A DNA stretch of 64,000 nt from Halobellus ruber (GCF_014212355.1 NZ_JACKXD010000006.1:62001-126000); one strand, 5' to 3'; positions 50,884 to 59,743 are shown, numbered from the stretch's first letter. The notes: generated by a model from the sequence alone, not told the origin. Numbers and translations: made by a program.

Positions 50884-52056
50884 TCAGTCCAACTCCGCCG
50901 CGAGCCGCGCCGCCGCTTCGCTTCCGAGTGCGGTTTTCGACCCCGAGAACGCGACGACGTCGTCGCGATCGACGAACAGCGTCCGCGTGTCGTCGTCGCC
51001 CATCACCGACGCGTCGTTGGCGACGACGAACGCGCAGTCGACGCGGTCCCGGAGGCCGCGGGCGGCGTCGATCATCGCGTCGTCGTCCCCGGAGGTCTCG
51101 GTTTTGAACCCCACGATCGGAAGCTCCGGGTTCTCCTCGCGGACGCCGTCGAGCAGTTTGGGCGTCGGCTCGAGGTCGAGACGCCGGGGCTCCCCGGAGC
51201 GGAGCTTCCCGGGGGCGGCCTCGACCGTGTAATCGGAGATCGCCGCCGCCGACACGAGGGCGTCGGCCCCGTTTGCGTCGTCTCCCCCGCCGACTGCGGC
51301 CAGGACGGCGTCGCGCATCTCGGCGGCGGACTCCACGGAGACGGCGTCGGCGTAGTGGACGTCGCCGCCGTCGTGGATCAGCGTGACATCCGCACCACGA
51401 ACGTGGCAGGCGCGGGCGACCGCGCGGCCGGTCTTCCCGGAGGCGCGGTTGGTGAGGACCCGAACCGGATCGATCGCCTCGGCGGTCGCGCCGGCGGTGA
51501 CGACGACGTGGGTTCCGGCCAGCGTGTGCTCGGTCGTCGCCCGCGCGACCGCGGTCACGATCGCCGCCTCGCCCGCGATCTTCGCTTTCCCCTCCTCGAT
51601 CCGGGGGTCGACGAACTCCACGCCCCACGACTCGACTCGGTCGATCGCGTCGAGCACGCCCGGGTGATCGTACATCGGCTCGTGCATTGCGGGCACGACC
51701 ACGACCGGCACGCCCGCGCCGAGGGCGGTGGTCGCGCAGGTCGTCACGGGCGTGTCGTCGACGGCGCTCGCGATCTTGCCGACGGTGTTTGCGGTCGCGG
51801 GCGCGACGAGCAGCACGTCCGCCCACCCCTCTCGGCCGCAGAGTTCGACGTGTTCGACGCGGCCCGTGATCTCGGTGACGACGTCGGTCTCGGTGGCGAA
51901 CTCGACGGCCCACGGGTGGATGATCCCCCGCGCGGAGTCGGTCATCACGCCGCGGACGGACGCGCCCTGCCGCCGGAGCTCGTGGGCGAGTTCGACCACC
52001 GTCACGGCGGCGATGCTCCCCGAGACCCCGAGCGCGACGTTGACTCCCTCCAGCAT
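50884..52056 (-). CDS. coaBC: Bifunctional phosphopantothenoylcysteine decarboxylase/synthetase
   Basis: 390 residues. N-terminal CoaC flavoprotein: GVNVALGVSGSIAAVTVVEL, HVELCG, LLVAPATANTVGKI (the PASANT motif) and PAMHEPMY (the PxMNxxMW motif with His for Asn, as in other archaea). C-terminal CoaB: VLTNRASGKTGRAVARA with TLIHDGG and SAAAISDY. It makes 4'-phosphopantetheine for coenzyme A from phosphopantothenate and cysteine. ATG 52056. It may be co-transcribed with the methyltransferase gene 63 bases upstream. Confidence 0.94.
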   Translation of the reverse strand: MLEGVNVALGVSGSIAAVTVVELAHELRRQGASVRGVMTDSARGIIHPWAVEFATETDVVTEITGRVEHVELCGREGWADVLLVAPATANTVGKIASAVDDTPVTTCATTALGAGVPVVVVPAMHEPMYDHPGVLDAIDRVESWGVEFVDPRIEEGKAKIAGEAAIVTAVARATTEHTLAGTHVVVTAGATAEAIDPVRVLTNRASGKTGRAVARACHVRGADVTLIHDGGDVHYADAVSVESAAEMRDAVLAAVGGGDDANGADALVSAAAISDYTVEAAPGKLRSGEPRRLDLEPTPKLLDGVREENPELPIVGFKTETSGDDDAMIDAARGLRDRVDCAFVVANDASVMGDDDTRTLFVDRDDVVAFSGSKTALGSEAAARLAAELD

Positions 52057-52119
52057 CGACCGTCGGTTGGAGGCGGGCGTTCAAAACTCCACGTGGTTCG
52101 GGGGACGCCGGCCCCACAC

Positions 52120-53166
52120 TCACTCCGGGCCGACGGGGGTATGCGTCGCCCGGTAGCCGTCGTCGGTGGCGGCGACATCCTCGATCGCGTACAGCTGGAT
52201 CGGGACCTCCTGTCTCGTGACCACCGGGAAATCGTAGTTGTCGGCCGCGTAGCCGACGGTCTCACCCGCCTCCCGTTTCCGCTCGACGAACGCCCGGTGG
52301 TCGTCCAGCCGCGACTCGACCACCCGGCGGGACAGGCCGGGGGCCGTCTCCACCCGCTCGCCGAAGACCTCGGCGAACTCCGGGTCGCGGTCGACGCCGA
52401 TCGAGTTGCGGGCGGCCACCAGCGCCGCGAGCGAGGTGGTGCCGGTCCCCCAGAAGGGGTCGAGGACGGTGTCGCCGTAGACGCTGTACATACACACCAG
52501 CCGGTAGGGGATCTCGAAGGGGTAGGCGGCGGCGCGGTCCCGGAGGTCGTCGTGATCGAGTGCCTGGACTCGCCCGCCGACGTCGGTCCAGACGTCGGAG
52601 AACCACCGGTTCCGCTCCTCCCAGAAGTACGCCGCGTCGTACCGCCGGTCCGCGTTCGGCTCGAACGCCCGGGTGCCGCCGCCGTTCCGGAAGACAAGGA
52701 CGTACTCGTGTTCCAGGGTGACGTACGCGTTCGGCGGGACCATCCCCGAGCCCATAAACTTCGTCGCGGCGTTGCCCGGCTTCCGCCAGAGGATCTCGGG
52801 CAGGGGGTCGAAGCCGAGCGCCGCGAACGCCTCGACGATCCGGGAGTGGTTCTGGTACACCCGGAAGCTCCCGTCGACGGTGCGGGTCGCGTCGCCGACG
52901 TTGACGCAGGCGATCCCGCCGTCGACGAGGACGCGTTCGACCTCCGCCCAGACGTCGTCCAAGACTCCGTGCATCAGATCGAACGCCCGCTGGCCGTCGC
53001 CGTCGTCCAGCGCCGGCCCGACCGCGGGGTCGAGGTCGCCGAAGACGTCGTCCCACAGTTCGATCATCGGGTACGGCGGCGACGTCACCACGAGTTCGAC
53101 GGAATCGTCGTCGATCCCGTCGAGCTCGCGGGCGTCGCCGATCGCGACCCGGTGGGTGGTCTCCAT
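52120..53166 (-). CDS. zim: Orphan site-specific DNA methyltransferase, likely CTAG m4C type
   Basis: 348 residues, beta-type order: motif IV SPPY at 29-32, a target-recognition middle, and motif I late (DPFWGTGTTSLA, the FxGxGxT SAM site). The SPPY form is typical of N4-cytosine methylases. The whole pattern fits the conserved haloarchaeal orphan methylase Zim/HVO_0794-like that modifies CTAG; I assign it from memory of that family. There is no restriction gene nearby. CTAG looks rare in the window, as expected. The start ATG 53166 (METTHRVAIGDAR) is the family N terminus. Confidence 0.85.
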   Translation of the reverse strand: METTHRVAIGDARELDGIDDDSVELVVTSPPYPMIELWDDVFGDLDPAVGPALDDGDGQRAFDLMHGVLDDVWAEVERVLVDGGIACVNVGDATRTVDGSFRVYQNHSRIVEAFAALGFDPLPEILWRKPGNAATKFMGSGMVPPNAYVTLEHEYVLVFRNGGGTRAFEPNADRRYDAAYFWEERNRWFSDVWTDVGGRVQALDHDDLRDRAAAYPFEIPYRLVCMYSVYGDTVLDPFWGTGTTSLAALVAARNSIGVDRDPEFAEVFGERVETAPGLSRRVVESRLDDHRAFVERKREAGETVGYAADNYDFPVVTRQEVPIQLYAIEDVAATDDGYRATHTPVGPE

Positions 53167-53347
53167 CGTGCGTCCATCGGCGAGCCCCGGTCTTAGTGGC
53201 TTCGTACGGGCCCCGGAACGGACTCGAAGTTGTACGGCTGTGCGAGGCCGGACACCGGTGCCGCCCGGTTACACCCGTGTCGGCCGATTACACTGCCGTC
53301 CGCGAAGCCTCATACCCGTCAAACCCGTCTGTTCGATCGAACCCGAA

Positions 53348-54262
53348 ATGACAGACTCACCAACACGCGTGTTAGTCGTCGGAGCGACGGGCAACCAGGG
53401 CGGCGCGGTCGTCGACCACCTCCTCGCGAGCGAGGCGGCGTTCGAGGTCAGCGGGCTGACCCGCGACGCAACCAGCGACGCGGCCCGGGCGCTCGAAGCC
53501 CGCGGCGTCACGATAATCGAGGGCGACCTCGACGACCCGGAGACGCTCAGAGAGCCCGTCGCCGACGCGGACGCCGTCTTCGCGGTGACCAACTTCTGGA
53601 CGCAGGGGTACGACGCCCAGGTCCGGCAGGGCAAGAACGTCGCCGACGTCGCAAGCGAGGTCGGCGTCGACCAGTTCGTCCTCTCCGGCGTGGGCAGCCA
53701 CGACCAGGACACCGGCATCCCGCACTTCGACTCCGCGGGCGAGATCGACGCGCACATTCGCGACCTGGACCTCCCGTGGACGATCCTCAAGCCGGTCTTC
53801 TTCATGGAGAACTTCGAGGCCTTCGCCGAGGACATCGTCGACGACGGGCAGGTGGCGCTCCCGCTTGCGGAGGGCGTCGACCTCCAGATGGTCACGAACG
53901 ACGACCTCGGCCACGCCGCCGCGATCGCCCTGGCCGACCCCGAGGAGTACGTCGGCGAGTCGATCGACGTCGCCGGCGACGAGAGGAGCCTCGAAGAGAC
54001 CGCGGAGATCCTCACCGCGGTCACCGGCCGGGAGGTCGAGGCGGTCCACGTCCCGATCGAGGACGCCTACGACACCTTCGGCGAGGAGTTCACCGTGATG
54101 TGCGAGTGGTTCAACGAGGTCGGCTACGCTGCGGACATCCCGGCGCTCGAAGAGCGGTTCGGCTTCGAGTTCACAGGCCTCGAGGAGTACTTCCGCGAGG
54201 CCGGCTGGGAGAACAAGGAGGGGATGGACAGCGTCCCCGGCTGGGTCAAGGCGATGGCGTGA
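53348..54262 (+). CDS. NmrA-like NAD(P)-binding protein
   Basis: 304 residues. A Rossmann fold with GATGNQGGAVVDHLL (GxxGxxG) at the start, DAVFAVTNFWTQG, FVLSGVGSHDQ and the family's KPVFFMENF block. NmrA-type atypical short-chain dehydrogenases bind NAD(P) and act as redox sensors or reductases without the YxxxK pair. The C-terminal part (TVMCEWFNEVGY, ALEERFGFEFTGLEEY) matches HSCARG/NmrA proteins. It starts at ATG 53348 and has no operon partner; its substrate is unknown. Confidence 0.88.
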   Translation: MTDSPTRVLVVGATGNQGGAVVDHLLASEAAFEVSGLTRDATSDAARALEARGVTIIEGDLDDPETLREPVADADAVFAVTNFWTQGYDAQVRQGKNVADVASEVGVDQFVLSGVGSHDQDTGIPHFDSAGEIDAHIRDLDLPWTILKPVFFMENFEAFAEDIVDDGQVALPLAEGVDLQMVTNDDLGHAAAIALADPEEYVGESIDVAGDERSLEETAEILTAVTGREVEAVHVPIEDAYDTFGEEFTVMCEWFNEVGYAADIPALEERFGFEFTGLEEYFREAGWENKEGMDSVPGWVKAMA

Positions 54263-54385
54263 CTCCGGTCGGCTGCTTTCGCGCGACCCCGTCGGCTTCG
54301 TCGTTTCCCACGTCGATCGCCGAGGCTCCCGAATTCGCCGGAGTGAGCGCCAGCTATTTTGCGCTGCTGTCCCTGTCTGTGTTCG

Positions 54386-55537
54386 ATGCGACGACGCACC
54401 GCTCTCGCCGCGGCCGGGATCGGCCTGACCACGGGCTGTCTTAGCCCCTTCCGCGACAGCGGCGAGGACGCCGACGCGGCGTCGGCGTCCGGCGCCGGCG
54501 ACGAATCGTGGCCGATGTTCGGGGGCGGGGTCGCAAACGCCGGCCACGCGCCGGCTGGAACCGGACCGGCCGGCGACGTCACAGCGCGGTGGACCTTCGA
54601 GACGGGCGCCGAAGTGGGGTCGTCGCCGGCGGTCGTGGACGGCACGGTCTACGTCGGGAGCACGGACGGGAACGTCTACGCGCTCGATTCGGCCGACGGC
54701 GAACGTCTGTGGACCTTCGGGACCGACGGCGAGGTGTTCTCGTCGCCGGCGGTCGTAGACGGCACGGTCTACGTCGGGAGCGACGACAACGCAGTGTACG
54801 CGATCGACGCGGTCAGCGGCGAACGGCAGTGGGCGTTCGGAACCGGTGACGCGGTACAGTCGTCGCCGGCGGTGGTCGATGGGACGGCATACGTCGGGAG
54901 CACGGACGGTGCGCTGTACGCGATCGACGTGACCGACGGCACTCCCCGGTGGTCGTTCGAGACCAACGGCGAGGTGTTCTCGTCGCCGGCGGTGGTCGAC
55001 GCGACGGTCTACCTCGGCAGTACCGGCGGGGGCCTCTACGCGCTCGATACCGCCGACGGGACGTCCCGCTGGACGGTGGGTACGCTGACCCGCCGGATAT
55101 CGTCGCCGGCGGTGGTCGACGGAACGTTCTACATCGGCGACAACGCCGGCCGGCTGTCCACGGTCGGGGCGGCGAGCGGCGACAAGGGGTGGCGGTACCG
55201 GACCGGCGGCGCGGTGTTCTCATCGCCCGCAGCGGCTAACGGGACGGTCTACGTCGGCAGCGACGACGGGAGCCTCTACGCGTTCGACGCGAGCGCGGGC
55301 GCGGAACGGTGGTCGTTCGACGTTGCCGACCCCGTGTTCTCGTCGCCTGCGGTCGTCGACAGTACCGTCTACGTCGGCAGCCTCGCCGGGAGCGTGTACG
55401 CGGTCGACGCGGATGGCGGCGACGAGCGGTGGACCTACGAGACCGGCGGCGCGGTGTTCTCGTCGCCGGCGGTGGCCGGCGGGACAGTCTACGTCGGGAG
55501 CACCGACGGCACGGTCTACGCCCTCGCGGAGGGTTGA
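54386..55537 (+). CDS. PQQ-repeat (eight-bladed) beta-propeller lipoprotein
   Basis: 383 residues from ATG 54386, with a TATA-like box at 54351-54359 giving a leaderless start. A signal MRRRTALAAAGIG ends in a lipobox LTTGC (Cys about residue 21). Then come a Ser/Asp/Ala linker and eight near-identical repeats of about 40 residues, each ending SSPAVVDGTVYVGS-type and followed by an LYA[I/L]D strand. This is the BamB/quinoprotein-like propeller. BamB-type proteins serve as scaffolds; a PQQ enzyme would need extra ligands not evident here. Stop TGA at 55535-55537. Confidence 0.9.
   Translation: MRRRTALAAAGIGLTTGCLSPFRDSGEDADAASASGAGDESWPMFGGGVANAGHAPAGTGPAGDVTARWTFETGAEVGSSPAVVDGTVYVGSTDGNVYALDSADGERLWTFGTDGEVFSSPAVVDGTVYVGSDDNAVYAIDAVSGERQWAFGTGDAVQSSPAVVDGTAYVGSTDGALYAIDVTDGTPRWSFETNGEVFSSPAVVDATVYLGSTGGGLYALDTADGTSRWTVGTLTRRISSPAVVDGTFYIGDNAGRLSTVGAASGDKGWRYRTGGAVFSSPAAANGTVYVGSDDGSLYAFDASAGAERWSFDVADPVFSSPAVVDSTVYVGSLAGSVYAVDADGGDERWTYETGGAVFSSPAVAGGTVYVGSTDGTVYALAEG
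54621..55500 (+). repeat. Eight in-phase 120-base coding repeats of the propeller gene
   Basis: The segment CGTCGCCGGCGGT... recurs at 54621, 54741, 54861, 54981, 55101, 55221, 55341 and 55461, exactly 120 bases apart with no indel. Copies 1-4 and 7-8 are most alike at the DNA level; 5 and 6 are more divergent. This reflects recent or homogenised duplication of a 40-residue blade. Confidence 0.9.
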
Positions 55538-55542
55538 TTCCG

Positions 55543-56460
55543 GTGGCGTCGGTCGTCACTGTCGGCAGCGCTGTACTGGATCGCGTCTACGTCCTGTCGA
55601 ACCTCCCGGAACCCGACGGCGGCGCGTTCGTTACCGACCGGACGCAGCGCGGCGGCGGCGTCGCCGCCAACGTGGCCTGCGGCCTCGCGGCGCTCGAACA
55701 CGACGCGGCGGTCGTCTCGCGGGTCGGTGACGACGATGCGGCCGACGCGATCATCGGCTCGGTCAGGGGCCGGGGTGTCGACGCCGACGCCATCCACCGC
55801 GGCGAGGGGGCCTCGTCGTACACGCTGGTCCTCCGAGGGCCGGAGGGCGGCCGGATGATCGTCGCCGGCGGCGACAGCGTGCCGAACCTGCGGCTCCGGG
55901 ACTCCGACCGCGAGCGGCTCCGCGCCGCCGACGCCGTCTTCACGAGCGCTTACGCCCCCGACCGGGTGGTGAGCGAACTCGCCGAACTCCGGCGGACGAG
56001 CGGCATCGACAGGCTGGTCTTCGATCTCTCCGGTCCGCTCTCGGAGCTCGAAGGCCGCGGGACGACACTGGGGACGATCGACGAACTCGCTGCCAGTGCG
56101 GATCTGTTCGTGACAAACGAGGTCGCGGCCCGGTCGTACCTGGGAGCGGAGCCGGCTGCGGCCGCCAGGACGCTGTGCGACGCTGGGGCCAAGCGGGTGG
56201 CGGTCACTGCCGGCGACGCGGGCGCCCACTTGGCCGACGGGACGACCGAACCGGTTCACGTCCCCGCCCGGGAGTGCGACCCGGTCGACACCACGGGCGC
56301 GGGCGATCAGTTCACCGCGGCGCTGATCCACGCGTGGGTGCTGGGCGACGCCGGACCGCGGGCGGCCGGCCGAATCGCCGCAAGCGCGGCTGCGCAGAAC
56401 TGCACCGCAGCCGGCCCGCGGGGAACGCTCGCGACGCCGTCGGACCTCCCTGATCAGTGA
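55543..56460 (+). CDS. PfkB-family carbohydrate/nucleoside kinase
   Basis: 305 residues from GTG 55543. The RGGGVAANVACGLAALEH region is the substrate and GG-dipeptide site, and VDTTGAGDQFTAAL near residue 250 is the anion-hole and catalytic-Asp motif of ribokinases. Such kinases phosphorylate ribose, adenosine, fructose or 2-keto-3-deoxygluconate. The start is just 5 bases after the propeller stop, so it is probably co-transcribed. It overlaps the converging BtpA-like gene by seven bases at 56454-56460. Confidence 0.85.
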   Translation: MASVVTVGSAVLDRVYVLSNLPEPDGGAFVTDRTQRGGGVAANVACGLAALEHDAAVVSRVGDDDAADAIIGSVRGRGVDADAIHRGEGASSYTLVLRGPEGGRMIVAGGDSVPNLRLRDSDRERLRAADAVFTSAYAPDRVVSELAELRRTSGIDRLVFDLSGPLSELEGRGTTLGTIDELAASADLFVTNEVAARSYLGAEPAAAARTLCDAGAKRVAVTAGDAGAHLADGTTEPVHVPARECDPVDTTGAGDQFTAALIHAWVLGDAGPRAAGRIAASAAAQNCTAAGPRGTLATPSDLPDQ

Positions 56461-57254
56461 CTCGCGGCGGCCACCAGCTCGCGGACCCGTTCCTCGTCGA
56501 CGGGCGCGGTCGTCTCGCCGCCCTGCTTCAGGTCGCTGCCGACGATGGCGCCCTCGGCGACCTGAAGCAGGTCCGCGACCGTCCCGCGAGTGGTGCCGCT
56601 GCCGACGAACACGGGCGTGCCGGGGGCGAGGCGGTCGCGAGCGCCGACGACCGCTTCGAGGTGCTCGCGGTCGGTCTCCCGGCCGGTGCTGGCGCCGCTT
56701 GCGACGATCCCGTCGGCTTTCCCCCGCTCGATCAAGTCCGCCACCTCCTCGCCCAGCGGCCGCTCCGCGATCGGCGCGGCGTGTTTCACGTCGACGTCGG
56801 CCAGGATGGCCACGTCGGCGTCGAGCCGCTCCCGGAGCCGGACGGTCTCGGCGGCCCGGCCCGTGACGAGCCCTTGGTCGGTCGCGCGGACGCCGGTGTG
56901 GACGTTCACCCGGACGAACGACGCGCCGGTCGCGGCGGCGATCGACACCGCCGCCTCGGCGTCGTTGCGAAGCACGTTGACGCCCACCGGGATGTCGACC
57001 GCGTCCCGCAGGTCGGCGACCAACGCGGACATCTCGGCCACGGTGTGGGCTGGGACGCTGTCGGCGTAGAACGGCGCGTCCCCGAAGTTCTCGACCATCA
57101 CGGCGTCGACGCCGCCGGCCGAGAGCCGCCGGGCGTCCCGTCGCATCGCCTCCCGGACCGCCGTCCTGTCGCCGTCGAAGTCGGGGGCGCCGGGGAGCGC
57201 GTCGAGGTGGACCATCCCGACGACCGGGCGGTCGCTCCCGAGTCCGAGCGTCAT
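56454..57254 (-). CDS. BtpA/SgcQ-family protein
   Basis: 266 residues with a TIM-barrel-like pattern: GMVHLDALPGAPDF near the start (family signature), MVENFGDAPFYAD, VGVNVLRNDAEAAV, FVRVNVHTG, and late FVGSGTTRGTVADLL with GAIVGSDLKQGG. BtpA was first described as needed for photosystem I stability in cyanobacteria; archaeal members have no known reaction, and SgcQ is a related putative sugar-phosphate enzyme. Adjacent to a PfkB kinase it may act in nucleoside or sugar catabolism, an inference only. ATG 57254. Confidence 0.88.
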   Translation of the reverse strand: MTLGLGSDRPVVGMVHLDALPGAPDFDGDRTAVREAMRRDARRLSAGGVDAVMVENFGDAPFYADSVPAHTVAEMSALVADLRDAVDIPVGVNVLRNDAEAAVSIAAATGASFVRVNVHTGVRATDQGLVTGRAAETVRLRERLDADVAILADVDVKHAAPIAERPLGEEVADLIERGKADGIVASGASTGRETDREHLEAVVGARDRLAPGTPVFVGSGTTRGTVADLLQVAEGAIVGSDLKQGGETTAPVDEERVRELVAAASH

Positions 57255-57452
57255 CGGCGCGCTCCCGTGCCGTACGTTCGCGCGGAACTTTCGTCCGTCA
57301 TACCGTGTCGGTCCGGAGCGACGCCTAACAATCCTTCCGTGTGTCGCCGGTCCCGACGTCCTCGCTGCCGGGAGCGACGACGCCCGGGGACGTCGTGCGT
57401 AACCGCCGCATAACTATCCCGGCCGGCCGGCGATGCGAAGGTGTCCGGGCTG

Positions 57453-57782
57453 ATGTCACGGAACCGGATTTCCACCAGTCTCGACGCGTCGGAGTACGAA
57501 GCCGTCCAGGAGTACTGCGACGAGCACGGCTACACCGACGCCGAGGGGATCCGACAGCTCGTCTCTGCGGGTCTCGAAGGCGGGGGAATCAGGTGGCCGA
57601 CGAACTGGCGGAACTGCGCCGAAACCGGACCAGACATCGGCGGCGGCCTCGCGGGCGGTTCGGCGGGCGTCTCCCGCCGGAAGATCGGCGTCACGCTCGG
57701 GTTCTGGATCGTCACCCTCGTCACCTCCGCGCTGATCGGGTTCGGGCCCTACAGGACCTCCGACGCGATCCTCGGCGGCTGA
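57453..57782 (+). CDS. Small membrane protein with N-terminal helical (RHH-like) segment
   Basis: 109 residues from ATG 57453 (GAAGGTG lies just upstream; GTG 57441 is an alternative). RISTSLDASEYEAVQEYCDEHG and TDAEGIRQLVSAGLE resemble a ribbon-helix-helix N terminus. The middle (57585-57650) reads WPTNWRNCAETG in this frame, odd for a haloarchaeon, whereas the next frame gives VADELAELRRN. A membrane helix (KIGVTLGFWIVTLVTSALIGFG) closes it. Two compensating indels could explain the odd middle, or it may just be a fast-evolving linker. Function unknown. Confidence 0.55.
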   Translation: MSRNRISTSLDASEYEAVQEYCDEHGYTDAEGIRQLVSAGLEGGGIRWPTNWRNCAETGPDIGGGLAGGSAGVSRRKIGVTLGFWIVTLVTSALIGFGPYRTSDAILGG

Positions 57783-57785
57783 TCC

Positions 57786-58205
57786 CTATCGGACGACGGT
57801 GACGGTCACGGACGCCTCGCCGACGACGCTGGTGGCGACGGTCCCCAGCACCCGGCGGGCGATGTCGCTCCGCTCGCCGCCGTGGCCGCCCATCACGACG
57901 TGATCATCGACGTACCCGAGGATCTCCTCGGCCGGGTCGCCCGTCGCGACCGCTGTTTCGACCGTGCGGTCGACTGCGGAGGCCTGCGTGCGCGCCCGGT
58001 CGACGATGCGATCGGCCCGGCCGCGGGCGCTCTCGCGGCGATCCTCGTCGGGGTCGAGGATCCCGCCCTCGCTCATCGTCGCGTCCACCGGCGTCACCAC
58101 GTTCAGGACCGTCACCCGGCACTCGAAGAGCGCAAGCGCCCGCCGGAACGCCTCCTCAGCCAACGGGGAGCCGTCGAGCGGGACCAACACGTGTGACGGT
58201 GTCAT
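57786..58205 (-). CDS. Universal stress protein (UspA family)
   Basis: 139 residues, single domain. SHVLVPLDGSPLAEEAFRRAL and VTVLNVVTPVD begin the fold; the ATP-binding G-2x-G-9x-G-(S/T) region reads VMGGHGGERSDIARRVLGTVATSVV with a closing VTVTVV strand. Typical of ATP-binding Usp proteins used in stress adaptation; in haloarchaea they are numerous. ATG 58205 gives MTPSHVLVPLDG. It converges with the small membrane protein gene, 3 bases between the stops. Confidence 0.92.
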   Translation of the reverse strand: MTPSHVLVPLDGSPLAEEAFRRALALFECRVTVLNVVTPVDATMSEGGILDPDEDRRESARGRADRIVDRARTQASAVDRTVETAVATGDPAEEILGYVDDHVVMGGHGGERSDIARRVLGTVATSVVGEASVTVTVVR

Positions 58206-58599
58206 ACCGTCCCTGCGGCGTGTGGGTACAAACCCCCAGCGGCTGTGTTCACCGAGAGCCCGGGCGGCCGTTCACCCTCGTTTCGTCCGGGTGCGGCCGG
58301 GGCGGATGTCGACCCGCCGGACTCGCCTCCACCCGCCGTCCGGGGGCCGAACCCGGTCCGGGGAAAGCCGCCGTCGCCCCCTTCCGGGTCGGCGGACCGG
58401 CGGCGCCCGCTTGCGGGCGGGACACCGACGGCCTTCGGGTCTTCGAGGCGACTGCATCCGATCCGCATCCCGCCCCGGAACGGACCCGCCCGGAAGACGG
58501 CCGCGTGTCGCGTTCGACCACGCCCCGATTGCGACGCGGTTCCGCGGTGGGGCGGGTATGGCGACCATAGCTATACCTCCAGCGCGCCTTTCGAGCGGT
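58206..58599. other. GC-rich intergenic region before tatA
   Basis: 394 bases. Long open frames exist on both strands, as always at this GC content, but none shows a recognisable protein. The only signal I support is CTATACCT at 58571-58578, a TATA-like box 22-29 bases before tatA. Confidence 0.45.
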
Positions 58600-58833
58600 A
58601 TGGACACACTCATACCGGCGTTCATCGGCATCCCCGGCGGTCCGGAACTGCTCGTGATCCTCCTCTTTGTCGTGCTGCTGTTCGGCGCGAACAAGCTCCC
58701 GAAACTCGCCCGCTCCTCGGGGCAGGCGATGGGGGAGTTCAAGCGGGGACGCGAACAGATCGAAAGCGAACTCACCGAGGCGGCACGGGAACCCGCCGCC
58801 CCGGCGGAGACGGAACCGGCGGAACGGGCGTAA
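58600..58833 (+). CDS. tatA: Twin-arginine translocase subunit TatA/E
   Basis: 77 residues from ATG 58600. A short N-terminal segment (MDTLIPAFIGIPGGPE), one membrane helix (LLVILLFVVLLFGANKLP, with the conserved F-G-x-x-K/R-L-P turn), an amphipathic helix (LARSSGQAMGEFKRGREQIE), and an acidic tail. TatA forms the pore-forming rings that export folded proteins with twin-arginine signals, the main secretion route of haloarchaea; several substrates (8333, 54386, 62020 and 63491) in this window carry such signals. The upstream TATA box is at 58571. Confidence 0.93.
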   Translation: MDTLIPAFIGIPGGPELLVILLFVVLLFGANKLPKLARSSGQAMGEFKRGREQIESELTEAAREPAAPAETEPAERA

Positions 58834-59086
58834 GATCCCGGGCCGAACCGATCCCTCGTAGGATCCCCCTTTATACGTCCGTATTCGAGTGCGACAGTCC
58901 CCAACGGACCCGTTACACCCACCACCAGAACCCGACCGTCTCCGACGGCCTCAAGCGCCCAGCCCTTCTCCTTTGGACACCGCCCACTCCGGAGCGGCCG
59001 GTATAACTGCAGCAGAAACCTTCGTTGTTCTATCTGGGCCGCCGCCGCTCGCGTTGTCTGCCCCGACCTGTCCTCCCGCCTCCGCG
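58834..59086 (+). other. Intergenic region with orphan TATA box
   Basis: 253 bases after tatA, before the converging regulator. TTTATACG at 58870-58877 is a good TATA box, but no start codon follows at the right distance. Downstream are GTCCGT (58877-58882) with ACGGAC (58904-58909), and a hairpin CCGTC-TCC-GACGG (58936-58948). A small RNA or antisense transcript of the regulator is possible. Confidence 0.35.
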
Positions 59087-59743
59087 TCACTCGCCTTCGG
59101 CCACCTCCATCGGTGGGTCGATCGCCGCGTCCCGCGGGGAATCGACCGCCATCTCCGCCGGCGCCGCGGTGGTTCCGACGCGAGTCCGGCGACCCCGGAG
59201 CGTGTGGATCCCGCCGGCGACGGTGAACGCCGCGGCGACCGCCAGCGCGTACCCGAAGCCCCCGACCGACGAGAACGGCGGGAACCCGAGCGCGGCGACG
59301 ACGACGAGCGCGGAGAACACCGCGCCCAACGCGAGGTAGAACTGGCTCCAGGGGATGTCGTCCCGCGGCACTACGTCGAGGTAGATCTCGAAGGTGTCGA
59401 GGTGCTCGGTCGTCGCAATCGTCCCGCGGTCCCTGTCGTAGGCGACGACACCCAGCCGATCCATCATCGGTAGATGCGTCTGGTGGAGTGCGGTGTACAC
59501 CCGCTTCCGCTGTTTCGGGGTCACGGCCGGGCGGTCGATCCGGTTCTCCCACGCCGCGATCTGCTCGGAGAGGTCCCGGATCCGAACCGACTCCCCCACC
59601 TGCGCGAGATAATGGAGCACGTACCGACGCCGACGGTTGCTCAGCGTCGTGAAAATCACCTCGGTTGAGAGTTCTTCGGCTTCGGCGTTCGCGTCGCGTC
59701 CCGACGTCTCTTCGGTGGCCAGCGTCTGTGCCTCACCGTTCAT
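59087..59743 (-). CDS. Membrane-bound winged-helix regulator (DUF7344-like)
   Basis: 218 residues. The N-terminal winged helix carries SNRRRRYVLHYLAQ, RIRDLSEQIAAWE and VYTALHQTHLPMMDRLGVV; two membrane helices (FYLALGAVFSALVVVAALGF and GFGYALAVAAAFTVAGGIH) follow. A haloarchaeal family (DUF7344 from memory) of likely transmembrane transcription regulators. A second member is at 61096. The ATG (59743) is 23-31 bases from a minus-strand TATA-like TATTTAATA (59766-59774), so it is leaderless. Confidence 0.85.
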   Translation of the reverse strand: MNGEAQTLATEETSGRDANAEAEELSTEVIFTTLSNRRRRYVLHYLAQVGESVRIRDLSEQIAAWENRIDRPAVTPKQRKRVYTALHQTHLPMMDRLGVVAYDRDRGTIATTEHLDTFEIYLDVVPRDDIPWSQFYLALGAVFSALVVVAALGFPPFSSVGGFGYALAVAAAFTVAGGIHTLRGRRTRVGTTAAPAEMAVDSPRDAAIDPPMEVAEGE

